Shown piece after piece: positions 1-5,546 of a DNA stretch of 6,766 nt. The notes below the pieces were generated by a model, which was given only the letters and a program-made list of their open reading frames with translations, had not been told where the DNA came from and made no database searches. The translations under genes were made by a program, and so were the position numbers. The stretch is from UBA9547 sp044349205 (GTDB taxonomy: Bacteria > Bacteroidota > Bacteroidia > Cytophagales > UBA9547), in contig JBIKRJ010000131.1 in NCBI GenBank assembly GCA_044349205.1, forward strand, positions 1 through 6,766, in the 5' to 3' direction. Position 1 is the first letter of the stretch. Each line of letters begins with the position of its first letter.

Positions 1-345
1 CACTTGCCCACCTTCGGGTTCTTCAAGTCCCCATTTGGTTATTTTAATGGAGAGATTCTGCTCCAAAAGCACACTTTCCATTTTCCCTTCTACCATACTT
101 GTTATGCGGGGCAAACATACTTGCGTAGGTGCATTTTTTTTCCAAATGGTGCTAATGAGATTCCAGGTACGCACCTCGCAGCGCTCGTGTATCGACAAAA
201 ACACGTGCACATACTTCACATCGGCCAAAGGAAAATTGTTGAAAAAAAGTTGTTGTATTTCATGACTATTTTCCAACTTTTGAAGCTCGCCAAGTGTAAG
301 TCTGTGTTCGAGCCAGTAGGTGCGCAATTCAGCCTTGGTGTTCAT
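1..345 (-). CDS. fthC: 5-formyltetrahydrofolate cyclo-ligase, N-terminal part (runs off left edge)
   Basis: The gene starts at ATG 345-343 and is open to base 1, giving 115 visible codons; the C-terminal part is outside the window. The family (5-formyl-THF cyclo-ligase, also called MTHFS or YgfA) uses ATP to convert 5-formyl-THF to 5,10-methenyl-THF in the cytoplasm, returning the stored folate to one-carbon metabolism. Visible family features are the N-terminal MNTKAELR helix, the VHVFLSIHERCEVRTW segment (residues 46-61), a CLPR strand (77-80), VEGKME (85-90) and TKWGLEEPEGG (103-113), which resembles the family's KWGIxEP substrate-site motif. The conserved ATP-binding C-terminus cannot be assessed. 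The start overlaps the TGA stop of the upstream epimerase gene as ATGA, which suggests translational coupling. The call rests on recalled family motifs, not on a search. Confidence 0.88.
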   Translation of the reverse strand, partial: MNTKAELRTYWLEHRLTLGELQKLENSHEIQQLFFNNFPLADVKYVHVFLSIHERCEVRTWNLISTIWKKNAPTQVCLPRITSMVEGKMESVLLEQNLSIKITKWGLEEPEGGQV

Positions 346-1301
346 GCATTTTCAGGTTTGGCTTCTTTCAAAAGTTTTGTCGGTGCATCCTTGCTGGTAG
401 CCAAATGGTGTTTCAACGAATCGCCCACATACTCGTAAGAAAACTGAAATCCAATCGCTTTTATTTTGGCGTTTGAAATGTTGTTTCCGCCTACCAATGC
501 ATTGGCAAATTCGCCCAACAATCCTCTAAGTACAATTTTAGGAATGGCGGGCAGCAGAATTTTTTTTTCCAGCACTTGTGCAATAGCCTGATTGAAAGCC
601 TCTTGTCTTATTGGGTGTGAAGCCACCGCATTGTAAGGCCCTTCCGCTTTGGCATCGTTCATACAAAAAACAAACATCGAAACTAGGTCGTCGATGTCAA
701 TCCAAGACACATATTGTTTGCCCGAACCCAAATTGGCACCCAAATTCAATTTTATTGGTTTGGCAAGTTTGGGCAAGGCACCCCCATTGGCCGAAAGAAC
801 AATGCCTGTGCGAATGGTCACCGTGCGCACCCCTATACGAGTGGCACGGTAGGCTTCGTCTTCCCACTGTTTAACCACATCGGCCAAGAAATCGGTGCCT
901 AATGGCGAATTTTCATCTACCACTGTATCGCCGGTATTATAGCCATAATAGCCACTTGCAGAAGCGTTTACAAAAACTTTTACCTGATGGTGGAGAAGAA
1001 ACATTTTATCGACCAAAATACGGGTAGAACGTACCCTGCTATCCAATATTTCTTTCTTGTACGTTTTGTTCCATCGCTTATCGGCCACGCCTGCACCTGC
1101 CAGATTAACGATGGCTTCTACACCTTCTAAGGCTTTGTCGTCCAATTCGTTTTTAGAAGGACCCCATTTAAAATAGGTAATGTCTGGCGTATTGGTTTTG
1201 GCTGTTCTAGAAAGCATGACAAGCTTATGGCCCTCCTCCAACAATCGTTTTGTCAATGCTTGTCCTATCAATCCGGTAGCGCCTGCAAGAAGTATCTTCA
1301 T
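342..1301 (-). CDS. TIGR01777 family NAD(P)-binding epimerase-like protein (SDR39U1/YfcH type)
   Basis: A 319-residue protein, the normal length for the TIGR01777 family of atypical extended short-chain dehydrogenases (human SDR39U1, E. coli YfcH). The N-terminus MKILLAGATGLIG holds the Rossmann dinucleotide motif GxxGxxG at residues 7-13. Further family landmarks are NLAGAG (66-71), NASASGYYG (112-120), the WED segment (146-148), the RTGIVLS strand (164-170) and SWIDIDDLV (199-207). A C-terminal DUF1731-like domain covers about residues 250-298 (LPAIPKIVLRGLLGEFANAL). The protein is soluble and cytoplasmic, with no signal or membrane segment. The physiological substrate of the family is unknown, so 'epimerase' is only a fold-based name. 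It lies 15 bases after the glycosyltransferase and overlaps the folate gene by four bases. A run of nine A's in the coding strand (codons 245-248) is intact in this reading. Confidence 0.93.
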   Translation of the reverse strand: MKILLAGATGLIGQALTKRLLEEGHKLVMLSRTAKTNTPDITYFKWGPSKNELDDKALEGVEAIVNLAGAGVADKRWNKTYKKEILDSRVRSTRILVDKMFLLHHQVKVFVNASASGYYGYNTGDTVVDENSPLGTDFLADVVKQWEDEAYRATRIGVRTVTIRTGIVLSANGGALPKLAKPIKLNLGANLGSGKQYVSWIDIDDLVSMFVFCMNDAKAEGPYNAVASHPIRQEAFNQAIAQVLEKKILLPAIPKIVLRGLLGEFANALVGGNNISNAKIKAIGFQFSYEYVGDSLKHHLATSKDAPTKLLKEAKPENA

Positions 1302-1316
1302 TTGTTCGAGTTGGTT

Positions 1317-2090
1317 TTACTCTTCTATAATACGATTTTTATGAAACAGGAGCTCAAAAATCTTGGTAAAATATTTCAAGTATATAAATATTATGTTGGA
1401 AGAAATGCCGTTTTCCAAACAACCGCGTAAAATTTCGCGGTTCAGCAAAAGTACATTTTTTAAGCTTTGATTGCTTTTGCCACCCATCCTCATTTTTACG
1501 ACCATTTTGGGCAAATAAGTATGGGATATTTGGTGTGTATGGTACAATCGTATCAGCAAATCAAAATCGGCGCAAAGTTTATAATCGGTTTTGAAATAAC
1601 CATAGCGCTTGTACATTTCATTTTTCAAAAAGAAAGAGGGGTGGGCAGGCATATAGCCAAATCGGAATTTCCAAGGTTTGAAGGTGGCCGATGAATAGTA
1701 CCTTAATATTTTGTTCAAATTGTCTTTCGACACAAATGCGATGTCGGCATACAAGCTATCGGCACCAGAAGACTGAAATGCGGCCACCACTTGTGAAATA
1801 ATGTGGTGGTTGGCATAAAAATCGTCGGCGTTCAAAATGCCTACTATGTCGCCTGTGGCCAATTTCAAACCCTTGTTCATGGCATCGTACATGCCCTTGT
1901 CGGGTTCCGAAATCACATGTGCTATCTTTTGGCCAAAAGACTGCACAATATCAAGGGTATTGTCTTTCGAAGCCCCATCTACCACAATGTATTCGAGGTG
2001 GGCATAGTCTTGGCCCAAAACCGATTCAATGCAAGACTGAATATGTTCTGCCCCGTTGTACACCGCCGTGATGATGCTTACTTTCATCAT
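1317..2090 (-). CDS. Family 2 glycosyltransferase, WfgS-like subgroup
   Basis: A complete 257-residue GT-A fold glycosyltransferase, expected to transfer a sugar from a nucleotide sugar to a growing surface polysaccharide or glycolipid on the cytoplasmic side of the inner membrane. Visible motifs in order are VSIITAVYNG (4-13), SVLGQDY (23-29), VVDGASKDNT (36-45), SEPDKGMYDAMNKG (61-74), which is very typical of the WfgS-like GT2 subgroup, and GILNADD (84-90), which stands at the metal-binding DXD position. The C-terminal half has PAHPSFF, the ADFDLLIRL segment, and VKMRMGGKSN, all matching that subgroup. There is no membrane anchor, although the last 40 residues are hydrophobic and basic. 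ATG codons at 2090 and 2087 are equally possible starts. The gene sits 24 bases after the periplasmic-binding-fold gene and 15 before the epimerase gene. Donor and acceptor cannot be deduced, and no other polysaccharide genes are in view. Confidence 0.93.
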   Translation of the reverse strand: MMKVSIITAVYNGAEHIQSCIESVLGQDYAHLEYIVVDGASKDNTLDIVQSFGQKIAHVISEPDKGMYDAMNKGLKLATGDIVGILNADDFYANHHIISQVVAAFQSSGADSLYADIAFVSKDNLNKILRYYSSATFKPWKFRFGYMPAHPSFFLKNEMYKRYGYFKTDYKLCADFDLLIRLYHTHQISHTYLPKMVVKMRMGGKSNQSLKNVLLLNREILRGCLENGISSNIIFIYLKYFTKIFELLFHKNRIIEE

Positions 2091-2114
2091 TTCAATCTGC
2101 TAATTTGATGAAAA

Positions 2115-3803
2115 TCAATCATCTGTTGGCTTGTCTGCCATTTCCAAAAAACCTTGATCAGTAAACGTATAAATCCCAAAAGAGCGGTTGTCTTTGCCCT
2201 TGCTGAAATCATACCCTTTGTTCAGCAAACCACCAGAAAGCACTCTGCCTTTCAAATTGGGTTGTGCCGCAAAAGCAGCGTCTTGGCTTGAAAGGCGAAC
2301 CAACTGGCCTACCAAATCGAATCCACAAAAAGTGTAATAGGAGGGCAGTGAATGGGTGCGTTCCTGTAAGTAATTGGAAACCGCTGCAATGGTATCGTTC
2401 AAATGGTTCACATAATCGGGTGCAATGAAATACAGGTTTTGTTTTTGCATTTGCTGAAACGAGACCGACTGAAAATCCAACCATTCGGGTGAAACCAAAA
2501 GCGGCGTGTTTCGGTTTAGCTCCGCAAGCTTTTTCATTATGTTCACCCCCACATTTTGGTCTTTACTGCTAACGTATATAAAGCCCGTGCTGTCGAGTGT
2601 TTTTTTGGCAAACAAAGTGCTAAGTTTCGCCAAAGAGGCCACATTCAAACTACTCTTAGCCAACACTTTACCACCGACGCTTTCAAAACTTTTTTGGAAC
2701 ATAAGGGCATTGAGCGAATCTTTGGCGTTTTTGCCCGCTATAATCAAGGCTTTTTTAGGTTTGAAATACTGATAAGCCCTAAAAGCGGCTTCTTTGGTTT
2801 GTGTTTCTGTCGAAGTTTTGGTCAAATACACCCAATCCGACTTTTCGGTAAATTTCAAATTGGTTGATAATGGATTGACAACCAATATCTTGTTGGTATT
2901 GGCAAATTGTGCCACTTTATTGCTGAATGAGTTATGCAAAGGCCCCACCATCACATTTGCCTCTTTTAAGGCAGGCTGTTCTAAAAGACGATAAAATTGG
3001 GTGCTGTCGCCAGCATAATCATAAGCGGTGAGTTTAATTTTTACACCCAAATTTTTCAAAGAATCTATGGCCATTCTGATGCCCGTGTACAAGTCAAACA
3101 CATACAAATTGTTGGTAATCGTATTTCCTTGCACGTTTTCGTCCAATTCAAAAGGCAAAACCACAGCTATAGATAGGGTGTCGTTCCTTGTCCAAGGTTC
3201 ATAGGTTTTCTTATCCTCTGTTTCTTCGTATTGGTATTTTTCTGCGGCTTTGTTCTTTTTGGCCACCAACTCGTCTTTCAGCAGTCTGCCTGCAATGGCC
3301 GATAGACACGAATCTTTTGGGTATTTCTTCTGAAGAAAAAGTACGGTGTCTTTCAATGTGGAAGAATAAAGATAGTTCCATTTCATGTTTTCGGTATCAG
3401 TTTTCATGAACTTGGATTTTACTTTTTGGCTGCTGGCTACTGCATTGGCGTATTCCTTTTTTTCAAAAAAGAGCAGGCTTTGCAGGTAATACACTTCATT
3501 TATCTTGTTCCAGTCGGGGTTGCGTTCCAAAATCTTTTTCAAATAATGGTTGGCCGACCAATACTGCTTGGTTTTTATGGCACAATAGGCATAAAAATAG
3601 GTGGCATTTAGCCGATTCGGATTGTCGAAATTGTCGGCAGTTTTTTTGAACAATTCCATCGATTTGTCGAAATTTTTGGCTTTCAACTCTTCTTTGGCTT
3701 GCTTGTATATTTGCTGGAAATCTGGCTTTTGGGCATAGGCCGCCACAAGACCTAATAGCCAAACAGTACTGCATAAAATGCATTTCAAAGTGCGGCTGCT
3801 CAT
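2115..3803 (-). CDS. Secreted TPR plus periplasmic-binding-fold protein (ABC substrate-binding-like)
   Basis: A complete 562-residue exported protein. Residues 1-24 are a Sec signal peptide: short basic start, hydrophobic core CSTVWLLGLVAA, and likely type I cleavage after AYA. No lipobox cysteine follows, so it is probably periplasmic and soluble. Residues about 28-130 form TPR-like helical repeats, for example KQAKEELKAKNFDKSMELFK, the YFYAYCAIKTKQY segment, and YYLQSLLFFEKKEYANAV. After a lysine-rich linker, a type I periplasmic-binding fold runs from about residue 209 (LSIAVVLPFELDEN) to the end, with VMVGPLHNSFSNKVAQFA (284-301) and ILVVNPLS (306-313) typical of Peripla_BP_6/LppC-like domains. 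No permease or ATPase gene lies nearby, so transport is not implied; a cell-envelope scaffolding or sensing role similar to LpoA/LppC is a speculative alternative. The start overlaps the MaoC stop as ATGA. Confidence 0.85.
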   Translation of the reverse strand: MSSRTLKCILCSTVWLLGLVAAYAQKPDFQQIYKQAKEELKAKNFDKSMELFKKTADNFDNPNRLNATYFYAYCAIKTKQYWSANHYLKKILERNPDWNKINEVYYLQSLLFFEKKEYANAVASSQKVKSKFMKTDTENMKWNYLYSSTLKDTVLFLQKKYPKDSCLSAIAGRLLKDELVAKKNKAAEKYQYEETEDKKTYEPWTRNDTLSIAVVLPFELDENVQGNTITNNLYVFDLYTGIRMAIDSLKNLGVKIKLTAYDYAGDSTQFYRLLEQPALKEANVMVGPLHNSFSNKVAQFANTNKILVVNPLSTNLKFTEKSDWVYLTKTSTETQTKEAAFRAYQYFKPKKALIIAGKNAKDSLNALMFQKSFESVGGKVLAKSSLNVASLAKLSTLFAKKTLDSTGFIYVSSKDQNVGVNIMKKLAELNRNTPLLVSPEWLDFQSVSFQQMQKQNLYFIAPDYVNHLNDTIAAVSNYLQERTHSLPSYYTFCGFDLVGQLVRLSSQDAAFAAQPNLKGRVLSGGLLNKGYDFSKGKDNRSFGIYTFTDQGFLEMADKPTDD

Positions 3804-4207
3804 CTTATTTTTTCCTTGTTCATGACAGTAGCTTCGCCTCTCACTACAATTTTCTGCACTTGAGCATCTACGATAGTAGTTTGAATAAGGGCCTTATTCT
3901 TGTCTTTTTCTACTTCTTTCACTTCCATTATGGCTTCGTAGCCAGTTTCTACATACATAGGCCTCACAAATTCCATTGTCTGTTTCAAATACACGGTACC
4001 TTCGCCCGGAAACAAGGTGCCCAATATTTTAGAAAACACGCTTCCGCCCAAAAATCCGTGCACAATGGGTTTTTTGAATGGGGTAGAGGCGGCAAAGGTC
4101 TCGTCGAGGTGCAGCGGATTAAAATCGCCGGTGACTGTGGCAAAATCTTCTACTTGCTTTTGAGTAAGTGTAAAGGGGTGTTTGTAAATTTGGCCCGGTT
4201 CTATCAT
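3800..4207 (-). CDS. MaoC-like (R)-specific enoyl-CoA hydratase
   Basis: A 135-residue single hot-dog-fold protein, the size of PhaJ-type hydratases, which add water to trans-2-enoyl-CoA to give (R)-3-hydroxyacyl-CoA in fatty acid or polyhydroxyalkanoate metabolism. The hydratase motif is clear: FATVTGDFNPLHLDE (residues 22-36), with the likely catalytic pair D28 and H33, followed by PIVHGFLGGSVFSKILG (47-63). The strand region YLKQTMEFVRPMYVET also fits. An upstream in-frame TTG at 4213 would add two residues, but ATG at 4207-4205 gives the usual family N-terminus (MIEPGQIY) and is preferred. It appears to be the first gene of the minus-strand block, with a candidate promoter in the spacer upstream, and its TGA stop overlaps the next start. 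No PHA synthase or beta-oxidation gene is in view, so the acyl-CoA substrate is unknown. Confidence 0.92.
   Translation of the reverse strand: MIEPGQIYKHPFTLTQKQVEDFATVTGDFNPLHLDETFAASTPFKKPIVHGFLGGSVFSKILGTLFPGEGTVYLKQTMEFVRPMYVETGYEAIMEVKEVEKDKNKALIQTTIVDAQVQKIVVRGEATVMNKEKIR
4159..4192 (+). promoter_or_regulatory. Candidate Bacteroidota-type promoter for the DUF3109 gene
   Basis: On the plus strand TAAATTTG at 4185-4192 matches the -7 consensus TAnnTTTG exactly, and TTTG at 4159-4162 stands 22 bases upstream, close to normal spacing. Transcription would start near 4199 and give a leader of about 58 bases before the ATG at 4258. The site lies inside the opposite-strand maoC coding region, so the two transcripts would overlap at their 5' ends. 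This is motif evidence only. Confidence 0.38.
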
Positions 4208-4227
4208 TTTCAAAAAAATTTAGGGCT

Positions 4228-4253
4228 CAAAAATACATAAAAAACTCTCCAAA
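4228..4253 (-). promoter_or_regulatory. Candidate Bacteroidota-type promoter for the maoC-led block
   Basis: On the minus strand TATTTTTG (4235-4228) fits the Bacteroidota -7 consensus TAnnTTTG exactly, and a TTTG lies upstream at 4253-4250. The spacer between them is only 14 bases, shorter than the roughly 20 usually seen, so the -33 half is doubtful. A start site near 4221 would leave a leader of about 14 bases before the ATG at 4207. The spacer is A/T-rich, so a chance match is possible. Confidence 0.35.
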
Positions 4254-4257
4254 CCTT

Positions 4258-4827
4258 ATGCTCATTGTAGGCCAGGCAATCTTCACCGACGATATTTTCG
4301 AAAAGCATTTTGTGTGCGATTTGTTAAAGTGTAAAGGCGCCTGCTGCGTGGAAGGCGATTTGGGCGCACCACTCGAAGAAAGCGAAATAGGCGAAATAGA
4401 AGCCAATCTGGAACAGATACTCCCTTATCTTTCTGCCGAAGGCATTGAGGTCATCGAAAAAGAAGGATTTTATCTGAAAGACTGGGAAGGCGACTTGTCT
4501 ACCACTACTATCCAAAATCGTGAATGTGCCTTTGCGGTGTACGACGAGCATCGCATTTTGCACTGCGGCATTGAGAAAGCATGGAAAGATGGTAAAAGTA
4601 GTTTTCAGAAACCCATTTCCTGCCATTTGTACCCCTTGCGCGTGAGCAAATACGGCGAATACGAAGCCTTCAACTACCATCAGTGGAAGGTTTGTGCTCC
4701 TGCCTGCGACAAAGGCGAAACATTACAAATGCCTGTATATCAGTTTTTAAAAAATGCGCTTGTCCGAAAATTTGGCGAGGATTGGTATAGCCAATTGGAA
4801 AAGCAGGTGAAGGAAAAGCTGAACTAG
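4258..4827 (+). CDS. DUF3109 family cysteine-rich protein
   Basis: A complete 189-residue cytoplasmic protein that I recognise as the DUF3109 family common in Bacteroidota. Its function is unknown. The family core is evident: FVCDLLKCKGACCVEGDLGAPL (residues 18-39, C20, C25, C29, C30), RECAF (C90), LHCGIEKAW (C103), PISCHLYPLRV (C122, H123) and WKVCAPACDKGE (C146, C150), then a C-terminal VYQFLKNALVRKFGEDWY segment. Nine cysteines in a small protein suggest a metal or iron-sulfur site, by analogy with the YkgJ-type CxxxCC zinc/iron-chelating families; that is inference. There is no signal peptide or membrane segment. The ATG at 4258 places the core motif where the family usually has it. The gene diverges from maoC with 50 bases between start codons and is followed 23 bases later by the left repeat of the transposase unit. 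Confidence 0.9.
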   Translation: MLIVGQAIFTDDIFEKHFVCDLLKCKGACCVEGDLGAPLEESEIGEIEANLEQILPYLSAEGIEVIEKEGFYLKDWEGDLSTTTIQNRECAFAVYDEHRILHCGIEKAWKDGKSSFQKPISCHLYPLRVSKYGEYEAFNYHQWKVCAPACDKGETLQMPVYQFLKNALVRKFGEDWYSQLEKQVKEKLN

Positions 4828-4850
4828 AGTTTAAGTGTCCCAAGTTAATA

Positions 4851-4897
4851 GCCCTCGTTTGTAACGAGGGCTGGCGAGCAATGCGTTTATAACGCCA
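4851..4897 (+). repeat. Left REP-like end with two hairpins
   Basis: The first hairpin (4851-4871) has a perfect nine-pair stem, GCCCTCGTT against AACGAGGGC, with a TGT loop. An 11-base linker, TGGCGAGCAAT, follows. The second hairpin (4883-4895) has a five-pair stem, GCGTT against AACGC, with a TAT loop, and the repeat closes with CA. The larger hairpin has no T-tract, so it is not a classical terminator, although it could limit read-through from the DUF3109 gene that ends 23 bases upstream. Read on the opposite strand, the right end has the same order of parts. Confidence 0.85.
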
Positions 4898-4926
4898 CAA
4901 TAGTATATTTACATTTTTTCATTGCC

Positions 4927-5472
4927 ATGTCAGGAGACAAGTACTTTATTGGCGACCAAAACGCCACCTATTTTTTAACCTGTACTGTCATCCATTGGAT
5001 AGATGTCTTTACGAGACTGGAATACAGGAACATAATGGTTGATTCACTAAATTATTGTATCGCACACAAAGGATTGGAGTTAAACGCTTGGGTGGTGATG
5101 AGTAATCACATCCATTTGGTGGGCAGAGCAGAGGAAGGTTTTCGGATGTGGGAGATACTTCGCGACTTCAAAAAACACACTTCCAAGAAGATAATGGAGG
5201 CAATCCAAGAACTGCCAGAAAGTAGGCGGGAGTGGCTTATGGACAAATTTGCTTTTGAAGCAAGGCGGACAGGAAGAGCCGAGAACTATAAACTATGGCG
5301 AGACGACAACCATGCTATTGACCTGACCAATAGACATGCGATGGAAAAGATAGATTATATTCATAATAATCCTGTTAGGGCTGGTTGGGTAGAGTTTCCG
5401 TCGCACTATCTTTATAGTAGTGCAAAGGATTATGCTGGGGAAAAAGGGTTGGTGAAGGTGGTGGTTATTTAG
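4927..5472 (+). CDS. REP-associated tyrosine transposase (RAYT), Y1_Tnp/IS200-like
   Basis: A complete 181-residue Y1-type HUH endonuclease, full length for a RAYT. The fold's opening strand YFLTCTVIHWIDVFT (15-29) leads to the metal-binding HUH motif in VVMSNHIHLVG (H61, H63). The helix KIDYIHNNPVRAGWVEFP holds the likely catalytic tyrosine Y144, the residue that forms the 5'-phosphotyrosine link to single-stranded DNA. The C-terminal YLYSSAKDYAGEKGLV (161-176) is typical of RAYTs. All catalytic residues are present and there is no frameshift, so it may be active. The family nicks and processes REP hairpins and is usually single-copy. The ATG at 4927 gives the normal N-terminus. The leader between the left repeat and the ATG is A/T-rich, with a weak -7-like TATATTTA and no Shine-Dalgarno sequence. 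The TAG stop abuts the right repeat directly. Confidence 0.93.
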   Translation: MSGDKYFIGDQNATYFLTCTVIHWIDVFTRLEYRNIMVDSLNYCIAHKGLELNAWVVMSNHIHLVGRAEEGFRMWEILRDFKKHTSKKIMEAIQELPESRREWLMDKFAFEARRTGRAENYKLWRDDNHAIDLTNRHAMEKIDYIHNNPVRAGWVEFPSHYLYSSAKDYAGEKGLVKVVVI

Positions 5473-5519
5473 TGGCGTTGCAAACGCTGTTCTCGCCTGT
5501 CCTCGTTACAAACGAGAAC
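5473..5519 (-). repeat. Right REP-like end, inverted copy of the left end
   Basis: Read on the minus strand, this has the same parts as the left end. A large hairpin pairs GTTCTCGTT with AACGAGGAC around a TGT loop, the linker is AGGCGAGAACA, and a small hairpin pairs GCGTT with AACGC around a TGC loop, ending CCA. Nine of 47 positions differ from the left copy. The large stem contains one G-T wobble when read on the minus strand but a C-A mismatch on the plus strand. It begins directly after the transposase stop codon and ends 27 bases from the stop of the convergent ATPase gene, so it might also serve as a shared transcript end. Confidence 0.85.
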
Positions 5520-5546
5520 TATTGGGGGCTTCCGCTTGCACTGCTT

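Larger units (their letters stand above)
4851..5519 (+). mobile_element. REP/RAYT unit: Y1 transposase gene bracketed by 47-base inverted two-hairpin ends
   Basis: A 669-base unit consisting of a left 47-base repeat, a 29-base leader, a 181-codon RAYT gene, and a right 47-base repeat in inverted orientation. The two ends match at 38 of 47 positions with no gaps, and a 16-base core (4854-4869 against 5501-5516) is a perfect inverted repeat. RAYTs are domesticated IS200/IS605-like single-strand transposases that act on REP palindromes, and this arrangement fits that biology. I see no target-site duplication, which is expected because Y1 enzymes do not make one. The unit sits neatly between the ends of two genes and interrupts nothing visible. 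Confidence 0.8.

Noticed and set aside
4..438. Plus-strand 144-codon open frame across the folate and epimerase genes
   Set aside because: It spans the overlap of two recognised minus-strand genes and has no family features; it is antisense coincidence.
4208..4213. Upstream TTG start for the MaoC gene at 4213
   Set aside because: The ATG two codons later (4207) gives the standard family N-terminus, and TTG starts are uncommon.
4324..4680. Minus-strand 118-codon open frame opposite the DUF3109 gene
   Set aside because: It is a shadow of a well-supported conserved gene and shows no recognisable motif.
4851..4871. Rho-independent terminator of the DUF3109 gene
   Set aside because: The hairpin is strong but has no T-tract after it, and its inverted counterpart beyond the transposase gene explains it better as a REP-type end.
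4851..5519. Ordinary IS200/IS605 insertion sequence or CRISPR-like repeats
   Set aside because: The protein has RAYT features (IHNNPVRAGWV, C-terminal SSAKDYAG) and the ends are inverted double hairpins, whereas IS200/IS605 ends are not inverted copies of each other; two copies only, so not an array.
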